A stretch of 64,000 bases of DNA, from positions 35,595,565 to 35,659,564 of the forward strand of contig CM030362.1 of NCBI GenBank assembly GCA_017893485.1. Reading direction: 5' to 3'. Numbering within the stretch: the first letter of the stretch is position 1; each line of letters starts with the position of its first letter. Shown here piece after piece: positions 1 through 10,753 of the stretch. Origin of the DNA: Hemerocallis citrina. Its lineage: Eukaryota > Streptophyta > Magnoliopsida > Asparagales > Asphodelaceae. A program made the translations under genes and the position numbers. Under the pieces are notes generated by a model. That model searched no databases and was not told where the DNA came from. It saw only the letters and a program-made list of their open reading frames with translations.

Positions 1-154
1 TGTAGTATAGTCCCTTATCCCGGAGATCAGTCACTCTCAACACCGCAGATCGGATACCACACTCAACACTGATCCCGGAGATCAATGACTCTCAGCACCG
101 CAGATCGTAGGCCCTCTACTATGTCCGGTGTTGAAAGTCAGCTCTGATACCATT
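1..154 (-). mobile_element. Internal edge of a minus-strand LTR retrotransposon
   Basis: This stretch lies next to the primer-binding site of the LTR at 155-406, so it is the start of the internal region of an element that continues beyond the left edge. It holds a direct repeat with a 55-bp period (about 18-52 and 73-107, both with CCCGGAGATCA). No coding frame is visible. The family cannot be judged from the part present. Confidence 0.55.
141..152 (-). promoter_or_regulatory. tRNA-iMet primer-binding site
   Basis: On the minus strand these bases read TGGTATCAGAGC, complementary to the 3' end of plant initiator methionine tRNA. The site lies two bases from the end of the LTR at 155-406, where minus-strand DNA synthesis would be primed. 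This fixes the element's orientation as minus strand. Confidence 0.8.
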
Positions 155-406
155 TGTAACGCCCCGTCCCAATACTCAGACAAATTATAAATACTATGTA
201 GTACAACTGCCTACCACAGGCTGCCTCTCAAAAGGTGGTTAACCAATTAGGTGACTCTTGATCATTGGCTAATAGTATTTATACTCAAATTATCATATCA
301 AACTTCCCATGTGGGACTAAATTTATCAAATCTCTCAAATCCCGTGCAAACCAGTCGACTGCTACCAATACTAGTCGACTGTTCGCTCAAGATCTGGGGT
401 ATTACA
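155..406 (-). mobile_element. LTR (252 bp) of a minus-strand retrotransposon
   Basis: The segment is bounded by inverted ends TGTAACGCCCC and GGGGTATTACA and adjoins a primer-binding site at 141-152. On the minus strand it therefore reads TGTAATACCCC...GGGCGTTACA followed by the primer site, which makes it the 5' LTR. The partner LTR is outside the window. The short open frame that crosses it has no recognisable domain and is not annotated. Confidence 0.7.
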
Positions 407-3290
407 GCTGTGTGGTGACAGATCCACTTGGAGTCACATGCTCTTTGATTGGGTTCAACAGTTGCTGTCTCATGTTTGGGTAATTGGAGCAGATCCAGAT
501 TCAGATCTAGTCCAAAAAGCTGTTCTATTGGTTGGATATGTTGTTTGGTGTTTAGATTGTTGAATCAGATCTAAATTAAAGATAAGTTCTTTACCTGCAT
601 ATATATTTTAATTATTTGTTGTTGCTATGCGCTAAAGTACAAAAATCGTGTTAATCATTGTTTAATTAAACACAAGTTTGAATAATTATTTTAGCTTTGC
701 GCTAAGGATAGAATATCCATTTTGATAAGTTAAATTATAGATTCTGACTGTAAATTTGAACCTCTATTTAAATTATTGTTAGAATAAATATTGCTAATAA
801 TTCGTTTAATTAGCTAATTTTAACAATTTGATGATGTAGGAACTTCAAAGTTACTTACAAATTTTGTGGGTTAGAGATGATGGATATGCATCACGGTTGA
901 ATAAGTCTGCACTACGGAGGCTTCTCCATCGAATTTGGAAACCACTTCTAACTTGAAGTGTCAGTATAATCTACTCTAATCATTTTTAGTACTTTCATGT
1001 GATGAATGTGTTAACGTTTTTTTGCGTTTGATCACATGATTGGGTGTTTTAGATCATAGTTATTCTCACCTTGAAAACTGGCATGTTTAGGATTGTTAAG
1101 TGCTTTATCATACTATGTGCATAGATATTTTGACAAATCCATTGTCTGCAGTTTGTATGAGATTATATATTTTCTTCTCTAATTAAAAATAAATAAATGA
1201 TGCATAAGATCTGTAACAAATGTCCGTAACTTAGATAAGAGCATCCTGTAATGCAGAATATGGCTCCATTAGTTAAGTTTTGTTCTTTTTTGTTCGATGT
1301 ACTATGTGTGCAAAATTGAATTTTAAAATACTGGTCATTATCTCGTTTAGCATCTCGAAGATGATGAAGAACGAATAAAGGAAATATAGCTCAATGTGCG
1401 CAAGTGGACATTATTAGAATCACTAGGGAAAGCAAACAAATTTGTAAAACGTGGTAGAGTAATTTTGTTTTAACTCTTATAATGTGCATATGTTGTCAAT
1501 CGCATATATATGTTGAGTTTAACAAATGAGACAATTAATAATAATAGTTCTAATTGTGTTCTTGAACAGAGCATATTTGGCTAGGATTTGAGAACTATAT
1601 ATTCAATTGCTTGTGAGGAAATGTGATCTAATTATCAAAACTGTAGGAGAAATGGAGTTAAAAGCTATTGAGGCAAAAGCTTTAACATCCAAGTTGTTTT
1701 GAAATTTAGAATCACTATGAACTATATATTAAATTGTTTGTTCTTGTTAAAACTTATAACTCTACTAAATGACACTTCATTAAATATGACAAATGTAAAG
1801 TTTGAATTCAGATTTTGATCACTAGGAAAGCATTTTGTATGGTCTCTAGGAGTTCACAACCTTTTAAATCAATACATTTTGATAATTGTAATCTCAGTAG
1901 CTTTGTAATTATGTAAGATAATTATTAGTCAGAAGTATTTAATTGCTTTTGTAGATGATTAATATAAGTCTGTCATATATATGAAGAATGATGCACTTAT
2001 TATTCTTAATGAATTAAAAATATATATATTATAGTTAAATGCTAAAAATCAAGGGTTCAGATTTGATAGAGGTGCTGAATATGGTTTAACAATTTTAGGA
2101 GAAGTTTGCATTTGGCATAATCTCTAGTGCATCCTATTTACAACAGTCAAAACGACATTGATAAAAGTTAGAATCAAACACTTAGTGAAATGTTGAATTC
2201 TATATTATTGACTATTGTTTGAGTTTGTGTAACTGTGGATGATATTTTAATCATATTTCTAATATGTTACCACACTCTAAATTATTTACACCTTGTAAAC
2301 TATGAGATAGAAACACAAATAATTTTGTCAAAGTGAAAATTTGTGTTGTGATACATTTGTTAGAGTACATGATCGTAGAAGGCCTAAAGTAGGACCTACA
2401 ACAAATATTTGTGTATACTTAGAAAGTGCAGAATGTGGTTCTATGGACAGTTTTGGATCTATCTAATTTGGGTTAGCAGAATCTGGACTTGCAAAGTTCT
2501 TTGAGGATGTGTTCATCAAAGACAAATCTATGAAATTATCAGTCCTACTGTCACGATCAATGATTCACAGTTGGAATCAAGAACCAGTCCTACTGACACT
2601 TATACTTCAATGGCAAATGAGCCAAGAAAAGTCTTTAGTAAACAATGAGATAAATTTGTGTTACACAATTAGTTGATTTGTCGAAATGGGCTAAAACTAT
2701 AGTAAGTGGGGTTTTGTAGAAGAAACTTAGTTTTGATTGATCAGTAGTAATTTTAATGCACTTCTAGTAGCTTAAGAATTGACTGAGATAAATGGGGTAG
2801 ACTGATCTGTTGTCTACTCACATGTTTGTCATATTGCTACAATAAGGATTCTTCTTGCCCTTACATCTTTTGAAAATTTTGTTATTCATAAAAGATTTTA
2901 AATAGTTTTGTACTAAAAAGTTCTGTACTGAACATTTTATATTGAAAAGTTTTGTACTGATTAGTTTTGTACTAAGTATTTTGTACTAATGTGTTTAGTG
3001 AAAAGATTTACAACTTTGTAAAATCATCATATGTTTTAAAACATATAATATAGCTAACGTATAAATAATTTGACAAATTTCTCAAAGAGCTTAGTATATG
3101 AATCAAATAATTCAGATCAGTGCCTTTAACTTTGTGGTGTATCAAATATAATGGCTATTATTTACTTGATTTTATTGACATACTTGTTGATTGGAAGTGA
3201 CAATATCTCTATTATAAATGGAGTTTAAATTATTCTATCCAAATATATTTAGGATGAAACACCTAAGTGTTGTGCACACCATATTATGTA
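407..3290. other. AT-rich intergenic DNA, no gene recognised
   Basis: No open frame longer than about 70 codons with a recognisable domain occurs here. The stretch probably holds the badly decayed 5' part of the Copia element whose RNase H remnant and 3' LTR lie downstream. The only firm link is the 91-bp block at 1623-1713 that recurs at 3999-4089. No clear 5' LTR or primer-binding site for that element was seen. Confidence 0.5.
1623..1713 (+). repeat. Direct repeat, copy 1 (91 bp)
   Basis: This block starts GTGATCTAATTATCAAAACT and ends GAAATTTAGAATC. It is repeated without gaps and with few mismatches at 3999-4089. The second copy lies at the end of the Copia RNase H remnant, so this copy is probably a displaced or duplicated piece of the same element. 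The sequences outside the block diverge at once. Confidence 0.75.
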
Positions 3291-4090
3291 TATGGGTGGG
3301 TTTTGGTTGGCAAGGGATAACCCTTAGTCAAACTCGATAAATAAATAATGTGTTTCAAAAATTGGAATATAGTGATTGAAAGTGTGTTTTGGAACACCTT
3401 ATGATTATGATAAAAGGTTGACACCTTATGATGGTGCAATTATGAGACAAGTAGATCATTCTAAAAGAATTGAAAGTCTCGTGTATACAAAAATCTGTAC
3501 AAGAATAGACATAGCCTTTGAGGTAGGGATGATCTGCAGATTCACTAATAATCTTATACACATGTGAGTGCCCTTAAGAGGATAATGAGATACCTGAGTG
3601 GTACTCAAGAGTTTGCTTTGTGCTACTCAAAGTTTAGTGTAAGTCGACAACTAGTGAATATGTGTTCACACTGGGAGGAGTAGAAAAAAATTATGGAGAT
3701 TAAAAGGCAAACAAGCATTGCGTTCTTATCCAAGAAATCAGACCTCTATGTGCTATCCTCTGCAGGGGAAGAGGCTGAGTGGATTAAATGACTTATTGCT
3801 AATCATCTATTGAGAAGTTTAAAGTAAATTCTCTAATTCTGTTATGCGACTATCAAGCTATAATGCACTATAGCTCTTAACTCCCTCTATAATAGTAAGA
3901 GGAGTATATTAAGGCTGGAAGAAGCCTAGTTGAACTTTCTAATAGATTAAGTGCAATTGCGACAAGTATGGCTAATGCTCTTGCTAAGAGACTTGAAAGT
4001 GATCTAATTATCAAAACTATGGGGAAAATGGAGTTAAAAGCTATTGAGTCAAAAGTTTTAACATCCAAGTTGTTTTGAAATTTAGAATCC
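3290..4090 (+). pseudogene. Ty1/Copia pol remnant (end of RT and RNase H)
   Basis: Reading across frames on the plus strand gives pieces typical of Copia polyproteins: GITLSQTR followed by INNVFQKLEYSD, then VYTKICTRIDIAFEVGM at about 3481-3531, then RIMRYLSGTQEFALCYSK at about 3576-3630, then TTSEYVFTLGG and a degraded SSAEAEWIK stretch near 3760. These correspond to the linker after RT and the RNase H domain of Copia elements. There are many stops and frameshifts, so it is dead. The 3' LTR at 5051-5320 lies about 1 kb downstream in the same orientation. Confidence 0.75.
3999..4089 (+). repeat. Direct repeat, copy 2 (91 bp)
   Basis: This is the partner of 1623-1713. It lies directly after the degraded Copia RNase H region, where the C-terminal end of the polyprotein is expected. 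Confidence 0.75.
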
Positions 4091-5050
4091 AATTGGAGCT
4101 ATAGAGAATTTCAAACTGAAGCATCAATTTTAGGCAGTTGGCATGCTTTAGATAATTTGAAAAGTTCTATGTAAATTCTGTTAATATATAACTTCATTCC
4201 AATTTTGATGATGCTATATATTTTCATAATTTACTTAGAATCATCTCATTATTCCAAAAGAAAGCATGAAAACTTTTCGATGTGATTTCGATATTTAGAA
4301 TGGTTGTTATATCATTCCAATTTTGATGATATAACTCTTTTATGGATTCATGTTTCATTCCAATTTTGATGATTTAGAATTAACTATAATTGATTTGACT
4401 GTTCTATCATTCCAATATGAAACATAGTATAGTTCTTGTGCAGAAACTATAATAGTTCTTGTTCTTTATTTTGTTAAAGAAACTTGATTGTGATACTTGC
4501 GTTACATTCTGCTAAGCTATCGGTGAATTGTACTAAGTTCTTTAGTGAAACTAGATACTTTATGAAATTTGCTAGACTTCTTAGGGATGTGTCTCTTGAT
4601 ATTCTTGTTTTCATTAATCTAGCAAAGATGGAGGAGTTGAATCTTTCAACATAGATTTCAGAATAATGATTTGCTCAAAATGGAGGAATAAACATAAAGC
4701 AGTTTGCAAGAATATAGTTTTGGTTTATTTCTCTAAAGAATAAATTTGTCACTTGCTTGATAAAACTTCTGTTGAGTTTAAGACCCTTGTGTTCATGAGC
4801 TTAAAACTCATATTTTATTCTTGAAGTTTATTTTCTTTGGTTGATTTTGAAACTATGACAAGTTTCTCTAGTTGGTTTAGTCATTGTGAACTATTCTGTT
4901 TTGATATGGTCTTTGAACTATTTGATTATTTTGGTTTAGTCTCATTTGAACTATTCGAGTTATAATTGATTTAGTTTGTGAACTATATTATTTTTGTGAG
5001 CCAATGATTTAACGGGGATTGTCTAATATATTGAGAATATAGGAGGAGAT
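4091..5050. other. AT-rich DNA, probably Copia 3' untranslated region
   Basis: No gene is seen. The motif CATTCCAATTTTGATGAT recurs several times between about 4194 and 4400, so a short degenerate tandem repeat is present. The stretch ends in the purine-rich bases GGAGGAGAT at 5042-5050, a plausible polypurine tract just before the 3' LTR. Confidence 0.5.
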
Positions 5051-5320
5051 TGTTGGATATATAGGTATATTCTCAATATAATAGAATATTATTATGTATA
5101 ATATTCTATGGGGCAACACGTGCAAAGCATGTGTTATCTGTTTAATTGTTGAACCGGTCGAGTGGGCATAAAGCCCAGTACCCTAAACCCAGTTCAGCTC
5201 ATATAAAAGCTGGTCTAGAGGTAGTGCTCTGTGATATTCCAATACTGATAAGTAGGGTATAATATCTTAAGCGGCTATGAGATATAAACCCTAACCCTAA
5301 TTACTCATCTTAATCTAACA
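5051..5320 (+). mobile_element. 3' LTR of the decayed Copia element
   Basis: The 270-bp segment begins TGTTGGATATATAGG and ends AATCTAACA, so the ends form the inverted repeat TGTTGGAT/ATCTAACA. It is preceded by a purine-rich tract. TTGTTGGAT after a purine tract is a common end of plant Copia elements. The sequence after it is GTTAG. No partner LTR with the same flank was found, so the 5' end is lost or too diverged to see. Confidence 0.6.
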
Positions 5321-6110
5321 GTTAGACCGTAACGAATTATGTTTCCGTAATATCAATAATAGATTCATGTCATGATGCATAAAATTTTCGCCTTTATTCA
5401 CGCTTGGGAGGTCAGGTAGGCGCTAAAAAGAGGCTCTGGATGGAGGAGGAAGAGTAAATCATATCAGGAGTTCTGGGTTTGAGACAACTCCGGTGGTTAC
5501 TGCCTTATCAATATTTGTATCTTAATTTATGTATCGAAGACTATAGTTGTATTTGTCTTGATTTCAGTAAGGATTTAGATATTGAGCTTTGTAATATAAT
5601 TCTACTCTGTTTCATTAATTTTTTTATTAATGAAGCGAGACGATGTCATCTTTATTATACAAGAAACCAATAAGAAGGGCAAATATGGTCTAATACAATA
5701 TGGAGAAGAGAAAATTCTAAAAGTTATGATGAAATGTACTGTTTTGTAGCTTCGATGACGATGCCTTCATTGCTAACACGGTAACACCACGGCCACAACT
5801 GCTTCCATCCGCATCCGCACCACCTCTGCCTGGAGGAGCTAAATACATGTCCTGTGATCGACTCTTTCACTTTGCTTTTGTTAAAAAAGTTTCTAATGAT
5901 CACTAATTCATGTACGTAGTTGATATGTGGTGTAAATGTGTAATTCATTGACTAACTGAAAAAGTTTTCTTGAATAGCACCGATGTTAATGAACTTTCTT
6001 TAAAGAATATTGAATTGAATTGAATTGTATTGAATTTTTTTTATTTTTTTTATTGGTTGTCTAAACACACAGAATTATCTCTAATATTACAATCAGAGAA
6101 AACCTTAGTG
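5321..6110. other. Intergenic DNA, no gene recognised
   Basis: The stretch is AT-rich apart from a small GC-richer island at about 5750-5850. That island can be read on the minus strand as a peptide rich in Trp and Cys (74 codons, 5724-5948), but no domain is recognised. It may be a fragment of a lost exon. A short (GAATT)n-type run occurs near 6008-6035. Confidence 0.4.
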
Positions 6111-6139
6111 TCATTTATAAATCTATCAATGTGTGCGAT

Positions 6140-6361
6140 GCACGTCCCGTACGTGCATAACTAATAAGAATAAGGTTTCAGGTGCGAGTTCTCACTACGT
6201 TAGAATTTTTATTTTTTATTTTTAAAAAAATTATTAAGACGTGCATTATCCGTGCACAACTAATATAAAAGAGATTTCAGGTTCGAGGCCAAACTACGTA
6301 GAAATTTTTACTTTAAAAAATATATATTTATTAAGACGTGCATCACACATGTAAATTACTA
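6140..6361 (+). repeat. Helitron-like tandem 3' termini
   Basis: About two copies of a roughly 100-bp unit occur here: GTGCATAACTAATAAG near 6152 and GTGCACAACTAATATA near 6252, each followed by a TTTCAGG...CTACGT block. The segment ends ACGTGCATCACACATGT, an imperfect hairpin, followed by TTACTAG and then T. A GC-rich hairpin followed by CTAG|T is the usual 3' end of plant Helitrons. A matching 5' TC end was not fixed. Confidence 0.35.
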
Positions 6362-6426
6362 GTATCCATAATCATTAACGGTTGAAGAAGTTGTTCGGAA
6401 GATTATCCCCGTTGATGCTGTCATTA

Positions 6427-7105
6427 GAGCATCTGTAGTCGTTGAAGTTAAAAAATGGGTATATTATGGATATTATGGAAATAGCAAATAGCGTAAACGC
6501 TGCAGTCGTCTATACTCAAAAAATGATTTTTTTTTGGATGAAACAAAAGATGATATACCGTCTGAAGATAGCGAAGAAAAAAAATATGAAGGACGAAAGA
6601 TCATCTGTTGTCTGATGAATTTTTAAATATAAAAAAAAAATTTGCGAAGGACGGGGAGATGATCTCCCGTCCAACACAAAAATTCTATTATTATTATTAT
6701 TATTTTTAATTTCCACCAGTGTGTGTGATAAATTTTAAATTAAAAAAAAAATTTGAACGACGGGATCTCCCGTCCAACACAAAAGACCCTTTTTTCCCTC
6801 ACATGTCAGCATCTCAATATCCCTTGTTTTTTTTAATATTTTTTTTCCAAACGACAAATCATATGCCGTCCCAAACTTTTCAAATAAAAAATTTGTCTCA
6901 GACGGCATATCATATACCGTCCAACACTCAGACAGTAAATCATCTTTTGATTTCTAAAATATGCATAATGTCATTTCGGCTGCCAAATATAGACGTCTCT
7001 TGTTCATCCAATACCAAAAAAATGGATATATAGACGACGACTACATAGGTTTTTTTCCCCAAAATATCCATTTTTTGGAGATATAGCCAACGACTATAGA
7101 TGCTT
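6427..7105. mobile_element. PIF/Harbinger (Tourist-like) MITE, copy 1
   Basis: The 679-bp element starts GAGCATCTGTAGTCGTTG and ends AACGACTATAGATGCTT, so it has terminal inverted repeats. It is flanked by TTA on both sides (6424-6426 and 7106-7108), the 3-bp target duplication of PIF/Harbinger elements. The interior carries repeated palindromic modules built on ACGG...CCGT (for example near 6650-6680 and 6757-6777) and no transposase frame. Copies 2 and 3 lie at 50354-50883 and 63014-63616. Confidence 0.8.
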
Positions 7106-7184
7106 TTATCAACTATATGTTTTAGATTTTCGGTTGACATCACGATCGTTTGTTTGTCGATTTTCTCCAGTTTTAGAGCATTCC

Positions 7185-7460
7185 CAATGGAACCCCATCT
7201 CCATCACCATTTTGGGGTTCCATTTTAGCATATTTTTTGGAATATGTCATTTTAATTTGGGGTTTCATATAATGTATTCCAATCGAATCCCCATTATGGG
7301 GTTCCAATTTTTATTTTTTTTCGTTTTCTCACAACTATATTTTTTAATGCAAAAGGATAATACAAATAGTTGAATATACAAATAATCCATCAATGCATAC
7401 AAATATTTATGCATTTTAGTTTCTCTTTAATATAATTAATTGATCTATATTATTATTTTA
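7185..7460. repeat. Possible end of another MITE
   Basis: The sequence TTAGAGCATTCCCAATGG followed by repeated GGGGTTCCA/TGGAACCCC blocks resembles the terminal repeat of common plant MITEs. GGGGTTCCATTTT and its near copies recur at about 7212 and 7297. The other end was not identified. Confidence 0.3.
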
Positions 7461-7541
7461 ATTAAAATGAAATCGGAAGATATCGCATATTGGTATCATT
7501 TTGAAGATCTTCGTAAGAAATTAACAAAAGTAATGCTATAT

Positions 7542-7686
7542 CCACTACCAATTTCACTACATTTTTCTTCACTACCTTAGGCGACACACTCCAATAGGTA
7601 GGGGAAGATAGAGTAGGTGGGGAAACCCTCCAATAGGAGCATGCCACCTAAGGTAGTGAAGAAAATGGTAGTGAAATTGGTAGTGG
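7542..7686. mobile_element. Hairpin MITE (about 145 bp)
   Basis: The left arm, beginning CCACTACCAATTTCACTAC, is the inverted complement of the right arm ending GTAGTGAAATTGGTAGTGG. Each arm is about 45 bp with few mismatches. The loop holds a smaller repeat (CTCCAATAGG twice). Transcribed, the segment would fold into one long hairpin. The target duplication is not certain, so the superfamily is left open. Confidence 0.7.
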
Positions 7687-7847
7687 CTAATGTATAATTA
7701 TTATTTATAATAGCTAACTTTTAAAAAAAAATTGATAAAATAAAACCAAAACAAATAACAAATAACAAAAATTTATAATCCAATTAATGAAGCGATGACG
7801 GGATCATCTTTTTATCAAAAACAAAAACAAAAATTTATAATAAAAAA

Positions 7848-7848
7848 G

Positions 7849-7877
<29 letters not shown>
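7848..7877 (+). repeat. Poly-G tract (30 G)
   Basis: Thirty consecutive G residues follow an A run. Such a tract can form G-quadruplexes and is rare in plant DNA. Shorter G tracts occur at 15433-15451 and 63696-63724. The exact length may be an assembly estimate. Confidence 0.85.
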
Positions 7878-7880
<3 letters not shown>

Positions 7881-8300
7881 TATGCGGCTGCGAAATCGAA
7901 CCGCAAATATATGCGGATATATGCGGTTCCATTTCGCCGGTTACCGATCCATCCTTACTATAGCCGATACCCTATACAATTCGAAACCATGGTGAAAGGG
8001 TATAAAGATAGTAGGTCTTATAGACCCTTAAACACAAACAAACAAACAAACAACATAGGTATAGGTACAATGGCACTTGCCTGATTTTACTAGCCAAATT
8101 AGATAACTATACGAAGTAAAATTCCATGAATTTCTTGTATAATATATGCACAACACTCATCCCCTACATAATTTCCATAACGTTTACCCAATCCAAATAT
8201 TACATAAAACTATTTAGTTCATTTTCCAGAGCAATAAGTGAAGGAGAAGAATCAAAGGCAACTTTGAAGTCCAAATAACAAAAACACTGGAGAGACTTTT
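7878..8300. other. Intergenic DNA upstream of the WRKY gene
   Basis: No gene is seen. Just after the G tract is a block rich in ATATATGCGG repeats (about 7907-7930). Confidence 0.5.
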
Positions 8301-8308
8301 CCATGCAC

Positions 8309-8314
8309 TTGACC
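8309..8314 (+). promoter_or_regulatory. W-box in the WRKY promoter
   Basis: TTGACC lies about 270 bp upstream of the start codon and matches the core bound by WRKY factors (TTGACY). A TTTTCCAT sequence near 8298-8305, one base from the WK-box TTTTCCAC bound by some WRKYGKK proteins, lies beside it. Auto-regulation or WRKY cross-regulation is possible but inferred only from motifs. Confidence 0.45.
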
Positions 8315-8462
8315 ACATGACTTGCTTACCATCTCCCCTCTTCTTACTCATACGTTCATAACAAATACCAACTGATAACAAAGTTTACTAGTCATTCAAG
8401 TCCAAGTCCATTAGTCTTCCCTGTTCCTAACTCCAACCTATAGGGACAGGTCTTACATTCAA

Positions 8463-8471
8463 ACACGTGTC
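8463..8471 (+). promoter_or_regulatory. G-box/ABRE in the WRKY promoter
   Basis: ACACGTGTC contains the CACGTG core at 8464-8469, about 110 bp upstream of the start codon. This is the type of site bound by bZIP and bHLH factors, including those of abscisic acid signalling. The role is inferred from the motif and position. Confidence 0.45.
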
Positions 8472-8509
8472 AGTTGAAACTCAAGGTCTCCTTTGAAACC
8501 TGAGCATTC

Positions 8510-8562
8510 CATTAGAAAAGCTGAACGTGAGAATCCATTAGAAAAGCTGAACTTGAGAATCA
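8510..8562 (+). repeat. Tandem duplication in the WRKY 5' leader
   Basis: CCATTAGAAAAGCTGAAC followed by GTGAGAATC or TTGAGAATC occurs twice in a row, with a period of about 27 bp, ending about 20 bp before the start codon. One mismatch separates the copies, so the duplication looks recent. Confidence 0.75.
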
Positions 8563-8580
8563 TTAATTCAGCAATTGGCA

Positions 8581-9651
8581 ATGACCGACTTCTCCTTGTT
8601 ATCATCATTCAACTCATCAGAGAATATCATGCCAGAAGAAATGTTGATTGACATTTCTGATTACCTAAACTTTTCCGACATAGAGCTGACTCCCGAGCAC
8701 CAACAGAATCATTCCCTCCTGCAAATGAATTGTGATCAGAGTAGCAAAAGCAGTCTTGGTGTTTGTAGTGAGTGAGTGATTCTGTCTTTGTTGTGCTCGA
8801 GTTAATTATTAAGTTGTACTTTCTTGTTTCTCATTTGTAAGCTCTGTATGTGCTATAATGTGCAGAAGTAGGAATACAGTGCAGAGTTCTTCAACGAGGA
8901 GTGCTAACAAAGCGGTTGCATTCAAAACAAAATCAGAGTCTGAGGTACTGGACGATGGATACAAGTGGCGAAAATACGGGAAGAAGATGGTGAAGGATAG
9001 CCCGCACCCGAGGTATTGCCAGTTGAAACAATGTAAAATATATCGCTACATAGTTATAGTTCTTTTACCTGCCTTGCTTAAAAGTATTTAAGTAAAATTA
9101 GATGACAGGCATGCCAGAATACATATTTGACTAATAATAGTCCCAGATCTTAAAGATTATTTAGGCCTTGCTTAAAATTACATCTGTTTAAACCAAAATT
9201 ATTTAGAACTTCTAAAAGATTATAGTTAACAGAGATATATCTAACTATACATTTGAATGAATCACAAAGACATAAGTGGAAGATGGATTTTGTTACAATA
9301 AATGCTTGCCCAAGATACTAATTATAGACTTTAAAAAAGGATATTCTACAAAAATGGAGATTATAATTTCATTTTAGAACATGCACACACAAAAATGGAG
9401 TCCATTTGGGACGAAAAAGATATAGTGACAGTAAGAATATACAACTGGATGGCAGGAATTACTATCGGTGCTCAAGTGAGGGATGCCATGTGAAGAAGAG
9501 AGTAGAAAGGGAAAGAGAAGATCCGAGCTACGTGATAACAACTTACGAGGGAATCCACAACCATCTTGTCCCATCATCACTGAAGAAATCACGAGAAGTG
9601 CTAGACTCATATTGGATGTCCTCCACATCTTTACGCGAGAATCATTTCTGA
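8581..9651 (+). CDS. WRKY50-like: WRKY transcription factor, group IIc, WRKY50/51-like
   Basis: Three exons fit consensus splice sites: 8581-8771 (donor GTGAGT), 8866-9012 (acceptor TGCAG, donor GTATTG) and 9456-9651. They give a protein of 177 residues, close to the small IIc proteins WRKY50/51. The acidic N-terminus is followed by one WRKY domain: [12 protein letters not shown] in exon 2, then a C2H2 zinc finger in exon 3 with YYRCSSEGC and the His pair of IHNH. The second intron splits the Arg codon just before NYYRC, the conserved WRKY intron site. The heptad is WRKYGKK rather than WRKYGQK; such proteins are known to prefer variant sites over the usual W-box. Arabidopsis WRKY50 and WRKY51 act in salicylate and jasmonate defence crosstalk, so a nuclear defence regulator is likely. 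ATG at 8581 is the first methionine in frame. A LINE begins 165 bp after the stop. Confidence 0.92.
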
Positions 9652-10189
9652 ATACAAGAGAGCAATGGATAAAGGCCGAGTTGTAACACATCAGAAAAAG
9701 ATTGAGCATCACAACAACATTATGAACTGGGAGAATGACATAAATCTGTGTAAGACTAGATATCTCGGTGTTGGATCCTTGTTAAAACTGTATAGACTTC
9801 TGACTATATCCCTAGTTTTTTTTTTTTTTTTTTTTTTTGGGAATAAAGATGGCCTGCCATCGTTCCATTAATGATATGTTAACGAAACAAAGTAGAACAA
9901 AATACAGCTAAGGTCTGATTACAAAAGTAGATACGTCTAATGCAACATCAATCAAAAGTAAAATACATATCCAACTGGTAGTAAGAGAATTGAAAAGAAC
10001 ACATCCTAAGTTCCTGCAGATTCTGGCCATTCATTCTCCTTCCATGCGCAGTTTCTTCCTAGTACCTGCTTGACCTGCCCAGACGTAAATAAGATCGAAA
10101 ATATTATGCATAAGTACTGGAAATCTATGATTGCTATTGCGGAAACAGAAATTATTTCGATCTAACCACAGGCCCCAGACTACCGCAGC

Positions 10190-10753
10190 TTATGACAAGT
10201 CCCAGGCAACACTATCCGCTTTCCTTATGCTACCTACCCTCCCTAAGTCCCATGCCTCGGAGATTGAGGACGGACTCTGAAGACACCCAAACCCTCGACA
10301 GACTACTTCCCAAGCTAGTTTAGCCCTATGACAATTGAAAAAAATGTGATCCGTGTCTTCTTCGCCATTGTTGCATCTAGAGTAGTCCACCTGAAGCTGC
10401 ATTCCTCGCTTCTGTAAATTGATCTTTGGGAGGACTGCATCATTCGCGACCAACCAGAGGAATGCTTTTACTTTCAATGGCACTTGGGATCTTCATATAG
10501 TCTTGCAGTACATGCTTCTTATTCCTCCGTCGTTCAGGCTGTAATACAGGGATGCAACTGAGAAATTCTCATTTGTCTCTAAAGTCCATGTCCTGACATC
10601 TTCTGTGCCTTCGATCCATCTTCCTTCATTTCGAATGAACCAATTCATGCTCTGTATCTGTCTGATACTCTCTTGAGACACTTCCTCTCCCACTTGTAGC
10701 TTAAGATTTCTGTTTCTCCAGACGTCCGCGACTAGCGAGTCTACCGTAATCAT
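10190..10753 (-). pseudogene. LINE A ORF2 C-terminus (zf-RVT region)
   Basis: Two adjacent frames (10753-10493 and 10483-10190) carry the region after reverse transcriptase. The second has PLKVKAFLWLVANDAVLPK followed by a Cys/His cluster (CNNGEEDTDHIFFNCH), the zf-RVT signature of plant LINEs. A frameshift separates the two parts. The same region of LINE B reads PLKVKIFVWLVMNDAILSK. Confidence 0.85.

Noticed and set aside
5724..5948. 74-codon minus-strand frame with Trp- and Cys-rich centre
   Set aside because: It looked like a small domain at first, but no family fits and there is no supporting exon structure.
9374..9712. 112-codon minus-strand frame opposite WRKY exon 3
   Set aside because: It is an antisense shadow of the zinc-finger exon.
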